A stretch of DNA of 64,000 bases, taken from contig NC_068970.1 in the NCBI RefSeq assembly GCF_016808095.1, positions 37,048,630 to 37,112,629 of the forward strand. The letters run 5' to 3'. The translations under genes were made by a program, and so were the position numbers. How positions within the stretch are numbered: position 1 is the stretch's first letter; the number at the start of each line of letters is the position of its first letter. Shown here one piece after another: positions 11,665-23,560 of the stretch. The notes under the pieces are model-generated. The model worked only from the letters and a program-made list of their open reading frames with translations, was not told the DNA's origin and did not search any database. Origin of the DNA: Vigna angularis. Its lineage: Eukaryota; Streptophyta; Magnoliopsida; Fabales; Fabaceae.

Positions 11665-13226
11665 TCACATGCTATTATGAGAGTTTTCAAGCATGTTTTT
11701 TTACCATTGTGCATACATTAATGAATATACATAAACAAATGGTTAACAAGCAAAATGAAAATACAGATAATTAGAATTAGAATCAGGTGTCAAACATTTC
11801 CACATGACACAACAATCAAACACATGATTTAAAATAACCCATTCTCAGTTAAATGATTGTATGTGGAAGGGAAATACATTATATTAGTTTTAAATGAAAA
11901 TTAAAAGGCTGTAAAAAACAGATCCTACTTGTTCCAAAATTTACTAAAAGTTTTCGTAGAGCTAATTTACTAAAATAGATTCCTTTGAACATGAGCCAAG
12001 TATATAAACCCCCAAATCATAGAATATATTAAGTTAACAAGAATAAAAACTCGGATAATGTACTCTGACGTGTCCAAAACTGAAAATCAATTTTAGGAAT
12101 GAACCAATGACTTGAAAACCATAACTTTAAAAAGATAAAATACCATTAAAATCTTTTCTTAGATGAATCACTTTTAAATTCAAAACGTATCATACTTAAT
12201 TTAATGGACATTATAAAATAGGATTAGACATAAAAGTTATCGCATTATTCAACAACTTTCTGTCAAATACAAATATAATTAACTCAATTGTTATATTCCA
12301 CGTTTTTATAAATCAGATCAGACGCGCAAATATACAGTTTTAAAATAATTTTTTTTGTATTTCATAAATTAATATATTTTATTTATGTTACGAGTAAAAA
12401 AAAATTAATTTCACTTCTAAGATTGATGTTAAAGATCTAAAAAAATATGAAAAAAAAACATTTAGTATTAATATCATTATTGTTGTTGTATATTTATTAA
12501 AAAAATTTACTTATAAGTACTTAATAAATTTTTTAAAAAAAATAACATGTTTTTGTTTTACATTTGGACTATTGATCTAAATAAATTCACATTTTAATTC
12601 GTAAAATCATCTAGAACTATTATAACAGTCCAGGAACTTAAAACGAAACGAATGGGTTTCAAAACTAAACTGAGAAAGTTTTGATCGTAAGTGATCTCAT
12701 CCAGTGCCAATTATGGGCTTCGTAAACCTTGTAATGTATGAAGGCCTGCCCAATTGGAGGGTAAAAGAAATATTTTGATATTTAAAAAGAATTATTTGCA
12801 TAAGTTGACTCTTTTGTTTCTCTTTATACATTTAACTAATTATAGGTCCTATATTCAATTTTAAAATAAAAAAAATACATTTCTCCCTATATAAAGTAAT
12901 GGGAATTTTTTTACATTAAAAGGCATTAAGTATTTTTTTAATATCAAATAATAAAGTACTTTTTTTTAATTTTAAAATATTTAAAGAAATTCTAAATTTT
13001 GTTATTAATGTTGTCTTTATAAATGCAGGAAGAACAATAAAATTAATCGCTTAAAAAATTACGTTGTCTCAATGTTGTAAAATTATTCTCCTTGTCTTAA
13101 TAATAAGGTGAAAAAGTTATATGGTTATTTTTATTTTTTTTTCACGTCATTATTAATAACCGTTTGTTAAAAAGTATAATCTATTGTTCACGTCGAACAA
13201 CATTATAAACAATAAATAAAAGTTAA
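11665..13226. other. AT-rich spacer
   Basis: Long A/T runs and no recognisable gene, RNA or bounded repeat. Confidence 0.45.
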
Positions 13227-14778
13227 TGTAAGAATTAATTTAATAGTAAAAAAATAATAACTTAATATTATTGTCTATAATCTCAAATTGTCCTAACCAA
13301 TAACCTTGGACATAAAATAAATGTGTTCATTTTTTTCTTCTATTTGTTAAACATTTGCATTTTACACCAATACTTAACCACCACCACGTAAATATTCTCA
13401 TGGTAAATGGACATAAAGAGGGGCGGCTGTTTGGAAGGTCTAAAATAATTAAAAATTAGATTTATTTAATTTTTTTTAATTTTCTTATGCAAAATAATCT
13501 ATTAAGTTATCATAATTTAATTTTCATAGTATTTTTTAATTTCAATTTTAATTCATATTGATTGTTTATTTTATTGGAGATTTCGTTTTCATTATCTACC
13601 AAAAGGTTTAATCTTAACATAGGTTGGGTTGACCAGGCTCTAGGGTGCTGAGCTAGGCTGTTTGGCCAAGTTGGGTGAACTTCAAGGTGGTTGGTCTAGA
13701 TTAGTCAAACTATCTTATTTAGGACCTCGGTTTTGTGGTTGTGGAACTTATTTATGGGTGTTCTATAGGTCTTGGGGTTTTTTGACCTTGACTGAGTTAG
13801 TAGTGATGTTGGCCAAGCTGGTTGAGGTGTTGTCTGAGTTGGTCATGGATTGGATAGGCTATCTACCGAGTTGTTTGAGGACCTCAACTTCGAGGTTATG
13901 GAGCTTGTTTCTAGGTGGTATATAGGTCGGTTTTGCTAAGATGTTTACTTTGTATGAGTATGAGTGTCGAGTTGTTTCTATGTATGGTGATGTGTGGTTG
14001 TTGTATCTATTTGTCGTATTTTATAAATTCGAAAGTGGGTTCTCTTCGTCTATAAGAGGTGGTAGAAGATATGAGGTTCGAGTGCTGCCTTTTCGTCTTT
14101 TGAGGCGGTAAAAAGGGAATGATATCTTGTCCGTAGGTTTTTGGCTCGTGTTGAGTAACAGTGGAGTTTTTTTTCATAAGTCTTTAAGGAGTATGAGAGA
14201 TAGGTCCAAAGTTACGGTGGAGGACGACTCAAACTGTCATTTTTTGGTGAACAAGTTTTGTGTGGTAAAGTACGGGAGAACGACACATGTTTTGAAATTG
14301 CTTGGTTGTGTAACTTTTTGGGGTGGCTTCTGATTTGAGATTACCTTGTTTGGTGTGTGATGTTGATAGTATTATTATGATAATTGATGTTTATTGTTTA
14401 CATTATTTCGTTGAACGGTTATTTTGGTAGTTTGTCCTTATTGTTTTTGTGTGTTGCGATAATCGTATAACTCGTACCATTATATGAGAACATATATTTT
14501 TACAAATGTTTCGGTTAACGAGTAAAATAGTGAGATGTTGGAAGAGCTTGGAAGATTTTTCTAATTTATATTTCAAATAAATTTCGTTTAATTTTGATGT
14601 AAAATTTCGAATTAATATTTGAAAGGTTTCAACTATCAAATAAGTCTTATTTATTAGATATTAAATGAATTAAGTTTTTTTATTACTTCAAGTTTTCTTC
14701 AACCGTATTAAGTTTTGAATATACTGCAACTAATAATGTTTTATAAATTATTCCTAGCTTCTAAAACGGAATGTTACA
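13227..14778 (+). mobile_element. Probable family-T LTR relic
   Basis: The right end ATGTTACA at 14778 and the block near 14455-14500 (GTGTTGCGATAATCGTATAA) match the family-T relic at 37125-37160. A candidate start TGTAAGAATT lies at 13227, but the flanking bases (GTTAA and CGTAA) are not a clean target duplication, so the left limit is uncertain. A GC-rich cassette at 13625-13935 repeats GTTGG and GAGTTGG words and gives rise to the 87-codon frame there, which I do not regard as a gene. Confidence 0.4.
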
Positions 14779-17700
14779 CGTAATATCATGTGAATGTGAG
14801 TAAATTTTTTCACATCATTAATGATTTTGCCCTACATCATTATGAACCTATTGTACCTTTTTATGTATATGTCTCGATACTGTACCAAAATAGAATTGAG
14901 TTGTCAAAATAAGTATTTAATTTCTACATAACTCAAACAGTCTCCTTTTTACTAATAATTTGTTACATTTGAACTTCGTGAAGAGTTTATTTAACTATAG
15001 TCGAACGTTGTTAAGGTTTTTTCTCAGGAACCTCATTTGAGGACAAAAGAATGACATGCTCCTAGAAAGTAGTGTTCTAAACAAATTTTCTCCTTGAATG
15101 AAGCCCTCGTCTTAATTCTTCACAGATTGAAATATTTTTTTTCATTAAACTTCTCAAACTAGAAATGGTATTCATCTTCTTCCAAAAATTTATTAATACC
15201 ATATGCAAAAAGATATCAAAATTGACTCTAATACCAATTTATCATGCACCAAGTTCCAAATTGTGTAAGATCAATGAAAGAGTTGTGTAAAGTCAATTGC
15301 GAATAACACCTAAAGGCAATTGACAAATGAAGTTAAAATCACTAAAGTCAAATTGTGTACTATGCAAAATAAGTTTTAAGTTACATTATTCTATTGTTTT
15401 GTCATTCAACACACTCTTATAAAAGGGATATAAAACAATTACAGATTAGTTAGAACTTAAAAAATAAAATCCTAAGAAATAAAACATATAAAAGATATTT
15501 GTTCACAAGACAATTTACAGTTCTTAATCATTTAGAGTTTACTCCTAGACGTCATTATTATTTAACTGGTAAATATTTACAATCAAACCATTTACCCTAA
15601 AAAAGTTTAGTACACGAAGATCTATATTTTTTTAAAAAATTAAATTACATTCCAATATCGTATACTCGTTATTAAATGCTAGTAAAATGAATTATAAAAT
15701 TTGATTACCAAAAGTTAGGCTTACAATAAACCAAATTGTTATTATGTGTTGGCGAACAAGATTCAGGTTTAACCAGATCCTTATCCTATAAATCCTCATC
15801 ATAATAATGTACTAATTACTAATTGTGAGTCAAGCAAATCATAAATTTTTATTTTCCCAAGTGAAACAAAAGAAATGAAATGAAGTTCTTAATTCTTAGT
15901 TAAGAAAATGTAGATTGGAGTGCTTCATCGCCTCCCCATCATCATCATTGTCTACTCTGCCTAAAATTAAAACCAATGTTTTCAAGTCTCTTCTAAGCCA
16001 ACATTTTGCTTTTGATATTTAGCCAGAAGGTTAGTACATCTCTTTATGTTTATATCTAACTGTGGCAAAATGTCATTAATTTGTCCTTTTCATTTCTATT
16101 AATTGCTTATATGGAAGGCTAGAATGGTGCCTCTTCACATCTTTACATATAAGCATCATAGTCCCGAAATACTATAAAGTTGACTTACTGATAAAAATTG
16201 AAAGAAAGAATGAGATGATGTGAGTTCAACTCTCCAGTTAATATTTGAAAGATATGTTAATATTTAAAAGATATAAGATTGATTTGAAGAATTTGAAAAG
16301 AAATATAGAATAAGCTGTAGGTTCAACTCTCCCACTAACAGAAATTAACAACTAATATTTATTGATAAAATAAAAAACAAAAAAACATCTTAATCCCACT
16401 CAAGCATTACTGAATTTCTTCAGGAATTAGTGGTTTGTCCTATGAGTTTGCAATATTGTTTTAACTAACCTTAAACTTTTTTAGTTATTTTAGAATTATT
16501 AAATGATTATTGTTGTTCTTATTATGAGGAAAACAATATTAAGCTAGTGATTATGAGACAACAAGAAATACTTTGAAATGGAAGAAAAGTTCACATCAAT
16601 ATTTTAGTTTTTATCCAATTTTCCTAATTCGACATTAAAAATATGCAAAAGTTAGAGAATTTAAAAAACCATAAAGATTAAAAGTAAAAATAAAAATAAA
16701 AAATCAGAAATTTTCCAATCTGAAGACACTATTAACTGCTGTGATAATCATTGCAGTCCATTTAGTTTCTTTTATTGAGAATGAAGGTAAAAGGGCATTG
16801 GCATTAATTATGAGAATGAGATTGGGCTTCATTGAATCCCGAAGTGGGCTTATTTGTTCCCAAAATTTTGGATGGGCGTGGGCACCACCTTGGGCCGTCA
16901 TGCTATGCTACGACAACCTATGACCTACACCAACATCGATACACACTTGACCCTAACTGGCATGACGATTCAACAGTAGTTTATGTCAGATGTTACTTGG
17001 CAGAGTAAGTAATGGTAGGGCCACGACACAACATTCATGTTTTCTCATCTTAACCCATCACTATCACTTTTGTAATAAACCCAGACGGCGACGTTTTCCA
17101 ACTCCATAACATCCAAACCTCAATTAACTTTATGCAATTACAGGTTCAGCCACGTTCAAAGCCCGCTCTCAGTAGTTTGTTGCCCCCCAAAAAGACCTCC
17201 CATTAAGACACTACTCTTGCATTTTACTTATATTTTTCACCCACAAAGATAAAAATTAATAAATAACAACACATGTTTTATTTTCAATAAACTAATTTTA
17301 ACATTTTCCTTTTCCTTATCCAATAAGATCATGATTACATTTTATTAAACATTTATGTAAAAGTTCCAGTGACTGTAGAGACAAAATTAATTTGATAAAA
17401 GTGCATTCAAACATTAGTTAGCATTTTAATAAATAGCTTCGTCTTGACATTATGGTAAACTTGCATGTTTGTGATCAATTAAAGGTAAATTTCTCATTTA
17501 ATACTCACTTTCATGTCAATTGAAATAAGATTAAAAAAATAACTTTCAGCAAAATTAAACAAAAATACTAATAGGGTCTGAAATAACATATAATTGGTAT
17601 GTAAAATAATGTAGATAAAATCTAACACTGAACTCTGTACGACATTCATTCTAAAGTTCTATTATGTGCTTTAGGAATTATAAAAATGTGAGTCTCAGTT

Positions 17701-18660
17701 ATGAACGAAACAGTCAAAATATAGTCTACATCTGTGTTAAAGTAACATTCAAATTCTGGCAACATTTTTATGACAAGGGCAGTTGAAAGTCATTGACCAT
17801 GCATAATTTTCTCGAGTCTGCATTAAGTGTGGGAGTTAAGTTGAATTGAAAAATTTATGATGGTGTTTGAAACAGTTAAAATAAATGTATCATAGGTCTC
17901 CTCCAAACTAACAGGTTTGTTTGTTAGTGAGCAGAGTTCTATCAAAGGAATTGAGTGAGTGAATAAATAAATAGGTACAAAGCTCATGTGAGTGGCATGA
18001 ATTTGCAAAAGAGATTTTTTGGTGATGGGGGAAGATGTTGCACAGTTGGGGATCTTGAATGCATAAATTGGATGGAGTCAGTTGCTGAAATTGTGGCTTA
18101 GTTATTGCATCACAGGCCCATGAGAAAAGGATGTTTCCCAACAGTTCCCATTTCCAACCCCCTTCTACTATTTTCATCATCATTCCACCAAAACAGTTCA
18201 CAAAAACCTTTTTTTTATAGCTAAATAAACAAAGTCAAAGCAGCCTTGGGTTGAATTGAAACTGGGAACAGAAATCCGTATTTATTCACGATAATCTTAA
18301 AAATAAAGACTATAGATACACTACTTTACTTTACTTTACTATACCAATTCCTGTCCTTTCCTAGCTTCTTACACGTATCACTCTATCAGTCCTTCTGTCT
18401 CCCAATTTGTTTTAATTAGTACCTTCCTATTCTTAGCCATATATTCTAAGTAACAAACGAATGTCTCGGACACATTTAATATCCAAATCATCCGTTTCAA
18501 TCTTCATTTGGCTGGTCGACAAATTTAACCCATGGGATTGTTAATATAGAAAGCGCCAAAAACTAAAAGGAAAGATAGAGCATGAAGATGAAAATGAATA
18601 GAGAATGGTTATAGTAATCAAATTTAATTATATTATTGTTATTATTATTATTATCATTAT
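14779..18660. other. Spacer downstream of the MYB gene, with one possible copia primer-site relic
   Basis: No gene is supported across 3.9 kb. At 15226-15242 the plus strand reads CTCTAATACCAATT, one change from the antisense copia primer site (complement of the initiator tRNA-Met end), suggesting a degraded minus-strand copia LTR nearby. A less AT-rich patch at 17800-18210 has overlapping minus frames (61 and 97 codons) without recognisable domains; it may be conserved non-coding sequence or an unrecognised exon. A TTA microsatellite ends the stretch at 18630-18665. Confidence 0.4.
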
Positions 18661-18665
18661 TATTA

Positions 18666-18883
18666 TTGAAAAGGGTCCCCATGTGATAAAAAAGAAAGGA
18701 GATCACAACAGAGATAGGTGTGAAGTGTGATTCTCAACAGCAGTGACGCAAGGATCACAGTCACCAAACTGAAGCAACTATCCTTTCTGTTTACCTCGAA
18801 TGGCTTCTCAGTAATGTTGGACCACACCCATATTGAGGAGCTTCCGGGGAAGGCTGCAGCTTTTTGTTCGGTTCTAACTTTGA
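18666..18883 (-). other. Probable 3' untranslated region of the MYB gene
   Basis: Immediately after the TGA at 18886-18884 the sequence stays less AT-rich for about 200 bp and then enters a TTA/AAT microsatellite. No canonical AATAAA was identified with confidence, although the AATAATAA run on the minus strand could serve. Confidence 0.35.
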
Positions 18884-20723
18884 TCATGTGGCTCCTACTC
18901 CAAGGAAGTCAATAAATGGCGGAGGAATTGCATCTGGGGGGTCACTGCTCATGGCTTGATCTCTGTGTTCTGCCACTGATGATAGTGAAGCTTCACTGCC
19001 CAGTATCTGTGCTGTGGAATTTGAGAAACCGTAAAAGTTGTGATTGTTTTGGTGTTGTTGCATTAGCATCAGATATTGGGGGTAATGAGAGTAAAAACCA
19101 GACGGTTGCTGATGGTTCTGGCCAAAATACTCTCCCACCATGTCATTGCTTCTACCACCTGCAGGTCCAAACACCAGTGCTTTAAGCTATATAGTATTAT
19201 GAAACAAATGTCATTATAAATGCGCCAGTTTTTTTGGGGAGGGCTAGTTAAGCTGCGACCCAAAAAGGGTTGCATCAGTCACTGTAGCAGACCAAAAAGA
19301 TAGACAAACAAAATCACAAAAAGTAACACATTTAACTTTGTTTGAAAAGTAAGATACAGTGATTTGAAGGCTAATGAATGAAGTTGTAACCACAAGCATT
19401 TGAAGGCGAGAAATTTAGTGCGGATTTGAAATGGGCACCAACCTGAAAAGAAATCAAGCGGTGTTTGTTGAGGATACATGGCAATGTGAGGAGGGGCCAG
19501 CTTGGTGGTTGAGATTGCTTCTTTGGAAGCAGCCATGTGGGGTGAGCCATTTAAGCCATACTCAACCCCACCACCACCACCAGGAGGAGCAGCTACTCCA
19601 TGGAAGGGTGCAGCGGCATATGGGAAACTCGGCATGTTGTTGTTAGCAAGTCCTCCGTTAGGGAGACTGAGACAATAGGGTGGTGGTGGTGGTTCTGTCC
19701 CTGCAGTGGCTGTGTCTCTAGAGACATTGCTGCTTGTTGTGTTTTCCTCCACTCTCCTGTAAACAGATTGGCTCAGCCTCCTCCTCCTGTAAGCACTGGA
19801 CTGTTCTCTGTACTTCCTGGCCATTATAACGTGCCAGTGATTCTTCACTGCATTATCTGTTCTTCCAGGGAAAAGCCTAGCAATCATGGCCCATTTGTTG
19901 CCATAAATCCTATGTGCCTGCATTAGTCTCTCTTCCTCTTCTTCACTGAAAGCTCTCCTATTGATTCTCGGGTCCAACTGGTTGAACCATCTCAGCCTAC
20001 AACTCTTTCCTAAATACACAACATCATCCAATGAGATCTCAACGAAACAAAGATAAATGAAAACACATTCATTGATATAAAAAAAATGTCACCTCTAAAA
20101 CATCGAAAACAAATCATACAAATTCTTTAAGAAAAAAAAATGAACCATGGGTTTATATCTATCTGATAACCATTTACACTGGTTTTCTAACCTGATCTTC
20201 CTTCTAACTTTTCGGCTATGAGGTTCCAGTTCTGAGGGCCGTAGAGAGCCACAAGCTCCTTGAGCTTGGAATCTTCTGCCGGTCTCCAATGCCCCCTTGC
20301 ACAGAGCTTGGAATGCCCCGAACCACTATTAGAATTCTCATTAAGGTTCTCTTCGTTAAAGTTATTAGCATTATGGTTAACTTTGTCACTGTCTTCCCCA
20401 CCACCATCGTCACTGCTATCAGACCCTTTACCCTCTTCCGCCCCATCACTGTTGGGCTGTTCCTCAAAGTTCCTCCCAAGGAATTCCCTCATAAAGGGCA
20501 AACCCCAGTTTGAGCCGCCGCCGTTGGAGACATAACAATCTTGATGAGACGAAACGACACCATAGTTAGAGCAAAGAGAAAGAGAATCCATGTCAGCATA
20601 GACCATTCCCATCGAGGGAGGGGAAGAAGAGTAGGAAGAAGAAGAAGCGTATCGAGTGAGGTTTTCTTGTGAGGAGTATACAACACTAGCAGGCCACGCC
20701 TTCATGTTCTCTGACTTGCTCAC
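18884..20723 (-). CDS. R2R3-MYB transcription factor, subgroup 21 (MYB105/MYB117/LOF-like)
   Basis: Three exons on the minus strand: 20723-20192, 20009-19443 and 19158-18884. Introns are 182 and 284 bp with GT...AG ends, and the joined CDS is 1,374 nt (457 aa). Residues 1-142 are Ser-rich then acidic ([14 protein letters not shown]). R2 spans about 143-193 with W146, W166 and W185; R3 spans about 194-244 with F198 in place of the first Trp, then W217 and W236. The intron splits the glycine codon of [11 protein letters not shown], a usual R2R3-MYB position. The tail holds a Pro/Gly-rich linker and ends [10 protein letters not shown], a terminus I associate with subgroup 21 (MYB52/54/56/105/117). 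The long acidic N-terminus favours the MYB105/117 (LATERAL ORGAN FUSION) side. As a family these are nuclear DNA-binding regulators, LOF members acting in organ boundaries. It appears intact and is the only clear host gene here. Confidence 0.93.
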
Positions 20724-21120
20724 AAATGCTGAAGAAGGATATGAATGTTTTTGAAGTGTTGCAAACTAGAAAAAGCGTGGATCAGGAAGAGGAAAAAGAA
20801 GAAGAATATTTCATGCGATGAAGAGGAGGAGTAACATGAGAGGATAGTTTGACAGGACAGATAGTGAAGGGGGAGAAGAGATTTTTGCAGAACATAAAAC
20901 AGCTAAAGTGGTTTGGTTTGAAAAGTTTCCAGTGGTGAAGGCTTTCAAGAGATATCCCTACAAGGATTCTTTCTTCACTAACAAGACCATTGGTTCAACG
21001 AGAAAAGAAAAGAGAGAGAGAGAGAGAGTTTGAAGTAGTTAGGTACCCAGACTGAGGCAATGAGTCTGGCATTCTTCATTTAACCAGTTGCTGTCATTAT
21101 ATTACTACTATTTATTCTAT
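20724..21120 (-). promoter_or_regulatory. 5' untranslated region and core promoter area of the MYB gene
   Basis: Upstream of the ATG at 20723 lies about 300 bp rich in GA/CT, including a GA run at 21011-21029, as often seen in plant leaders. Around 21105-21120 the minus strand reads GAATAAATAGTAG, a possible but weak TATA element. The transcription start is not determined by sequence alone. Confidence 0.35.
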
Positions 21121-22311
21121 TCTTTTAACAAATCACACCTCACTCACACGTGTGAGAGTGAGAGACAGGGAGAAAGTAATATATTTTCTCTCTCCATTCA
21201 TGGGGGGTTGCAGGGTCTTAGGCTGTCTCTCTCTAAATTGACAAGAAAGACAGTAATGTGATGGGTGCTTACTTGGGGTTGTGGCAGCAGCAGGGACATC
21301 TTTCTTTTCAAAGCACATCAAAATTGAGGGCTTTGCTTTGCCATTGCTACACAACACAACGGAACAAGCCTTGTCATGTTCATATGCACTAGCACTAGTA
21401 AATGACCCTAGCACAGCCTATTCATCAACCTATTTTCTCTCTCTTTCAATATCTCTGTCCCCATCAACATCAGCGTCACTGCATAACTCCCTCCTTCTGC
21501 TTGTGCTTATGTTTTTGCCTGCTCCTCCTATTAACTAGATGCAATGCAATTCAAACAGCCTTCAGTAACCTTGGTTTCAGTTTAGGTAACCACTTGAGCT
21601 CGACTTAACGACCAACCTATCCCTTCGTTAAACACATCTACTTCAACTCATTTACTACTATCTTACGTACTTCCTCTTCAAATTACCTGCCAATTTCTAA
21701 TTAACCCTTTTTATCATTATTCACAAAAATTAATTTTACTTTTAAGCTATTCTTAATTACACTCACTCAAAATCCTACTTATCTTTACATTTTTTTAAAA
21801 TGCTATTTTTTTTTATAAGTAAAAACAGTAAATAGAATGTAATTCATTCAATATCTTTCGTACTTCAAAAACAGTTCTTATATTTAAGACTGGTGAAAAA
21901 AATGTACAGGATTTTAGACTACCCTTTTCAGGATTAATGTATTCATGTGAGTTTCGAATAAGTTTGTGGTCATTTATTGAAATTTACACTGTCATAGTTT
22001 AAGGTGCTTACCACCAAATTCAAAATTTACTAGTCATAGTTTTAATTAAATCATAATATAGTTATTTACATAATTCTCTCCCCAAAATTTTCATCATTCC
22101 TTTAAATGTTATTTATAATATAAATGAACATTGTTTGGTTTTAATGTTCATAAATTATTTGTATTAATTGATCAAAACCTACTCATGTAACTTTTATTTT
22201 TATTATTTTCAAAACTCAAATTGTTGCTTAACTTAGATTTACTTTAACATTTTTATTAGTGACTTCTGATTTTAACTGCCTTATATATGTATGATTTATC
22301 ATATTTGTACT
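21121..22311. other. MYB upstream region and spacer
   Basis: Sequence at 21121-21600 is less AT-rich, with CT-rich tracts (21420-21480), and may hold distal promoter elements. The overlapping frames here (85-93 codons) run in both directions without domains and are not supported as genes. From 21700 on it is AT-rich spacer. Confidence 0.4.
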
Positions 22312-23406
22312 TGTTACGAATAAGATGCATTTGTATTTTAAAAGATAATGATTTTGATGATGTTGCAAGAGAAGAACTTTAAGAATGAAATTGTAATTAT
22401 TTAAAAGCACTTTTGTGGACTGAAAATGTATTAGGAATAACTTTGAACATGTAAACACTTAGAAATTTCCTGTCTTTAGAATATCTGCGCATATAATCGA
22501 TTATTTGATGTAATAATCGATTATCACGAGCCTTTTTGAAAAACCAGTGCTCTCGCAGATAATCGATTATTGCTTGAAATAATCGATTATCTTGGTCTGG
22601 ATGAGAATTGCCCAAGTCTCGCAGATAATCGATTATTCCTCAGGATAATCGATTATCACTCTTTTGAAAACTCTGTAACGGACTTGAATAATCGATTATT
22701 ACTTACAATAATCAATTATCACTGACAGTTGTATTGTGTCTTTTTAATTTCAGACCTATGGGCTATATATAGTTGTCTAAAACCCTTAGAGGGTTTATCT
22801 AAGTCATTTGAGAATACAGTGTGATCTGAGGAAGTTCTCAAGTGTTAGTTCATCACTCTTGTCAAGTCTTGTGAATAGTAGAAACTCGCACTTTGTGTGT
22901 CAAAGGTCGGAGCGGTTCTCTTCAAGTTGGCAGAGTTGTCTCTTTCGGTTCGTTAGTCGAAGGAAGATACTTGTTGCACTCTTCCGATTTGTCTGTCGAA
23001 GGAAAGTGCTGGCTGCTCGCTTCCAAATCGTTTGTCGAAGGAAGCTTCCTTCCGGTTCGTTCGTCGAAGGAAGGTTTTTGCTTTTCTATTTACATTCACT
23101 ATTCTGTAATTTGTACAAACTGTGAAATTGTTTTTAGTGAAAAAGGTTAATCACTATTTATAGTAATTAACGACTGGACGTAGAATCTTTTAATTCGAAC
23201 CAAGATAAAAATCTTTTGTGTGATTTTTTCTATTTCCTACACTCTTTACATTTTCTGCACATCAACTGTTTGATAAAACGTTTAAGAGAAAATTAAAGGA
23301 ACCATTTTTAAAATTGACCGAACAAGCTCTTTGCTCTTAACAATCTGTATCGTACTCTGTGTTTTAATATTTCCACTGCGCAATATCGATATCGATTATT
23401 CCAACA
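22312..23406 (+). mobile_element. 5' LTR of a Ty1/copia element
   Basis: The right end CCAACA at 23406 is followed after one base by a copia primer site, which fixes the boundary. The left end is proposed at TGTTACGAAT (22312), giving about 1.1 kb; this start cannot be confirmed because the 3' LTR is missing. A likely TATA box (CTATATATAG) lies near 22762, so transcription would start just downstream. Upstream of it is the paired-palindrome array (22493-22719). Downstream is a short array of GTCGAAGGAAG at 22956, 22995, 23034 and 23062. The 105- and 85-codon frames at 22808-23150 are LTR sequence, not genes. Confidence 0.6.
22493..22719. repeat. Regular array of paired ATAATCGATTAT palindromes (locus 2)
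   Basis: Perfect 12-bp palindromes start at 22493, 22513, 22559, 22579, 22625, 22645 and 22688, with a one-base variant at 22708. They form four pairs, each with starts exactly 20 bp apart (8-bp spacer), and the pairs repeat every 66, 66 and 63 bp. The 8-bp spacers differ between pairs, while the palindromes are unchanged except for one base. The array sits in the presumed promoter (U3) part of a copia LTR. Confidence 0.9.
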
Positions 23407-23407
23407 A

Positions 23408-23420
23408 TTGGTATCAGAGC
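23408..23420 (+). other. Copia primer binding site (initiator tRNA-Met)
   Basis: The sequence TTGGTATCAGAGC is the standard plant Ty1/copia primer site, complementary to the 3' end of initiator tRNA-Met. It lies one base after the LTR terminus CA. Confidence 0.85.
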
Positions 23421-23451
23421 TTGCTTTGATATTCTTTCAAACTTTTCAAAA

Positions 23452-23560
23452 ATGGTCAGTCATCAAAATCAAGTATATGTGGAGGGTGCTTCCATCAACA
23501 GACCACCACTGTTTACTGGTGATAATTATGTCTTCTAGAAAGTCAGAATGAAAATTTTTA
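23452..23560 (+). pseudogene. Start of copia gag, interrupted by a stop
   Basis: An ATG 31 bases after the primer site opens a frame beginning MVSHQNQVYVEGASINRPPL, then FTGDNYVF followed by TAG and KVRMKIFI. The pattern PPLFTGxNYxxWKxRM is the canonical start of plant copia gag, so the stop stands where tryptophan is expected (TGG to TAG). Homology fades after about 23,560, so the rest of the element is deleted. Confidence 0.7.

Noticed and set aside
20215..20536. Open frames on both strands over the MYB first exon.
   Set aside because: They are shadows of exon 1. The minus frame ending GRS|G joins exon 2 in phase and carries the MYB repeat.
22330..22370. TTGATGATGTTGCAA resembles part of miR172.
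   Set aside because: It lies in the copia LTR, where TTTGATGATG is a common start-region word. No miR172 star arm or hairpin is present.
22493..22719. CRISPR array, because of regularly spaced palindromic repeats.
   Set aside because: The DNA is plant nuclear, the repeat is 12 bp with 8-bp spacers in pairs inside an LTR, and there are no cas genes.
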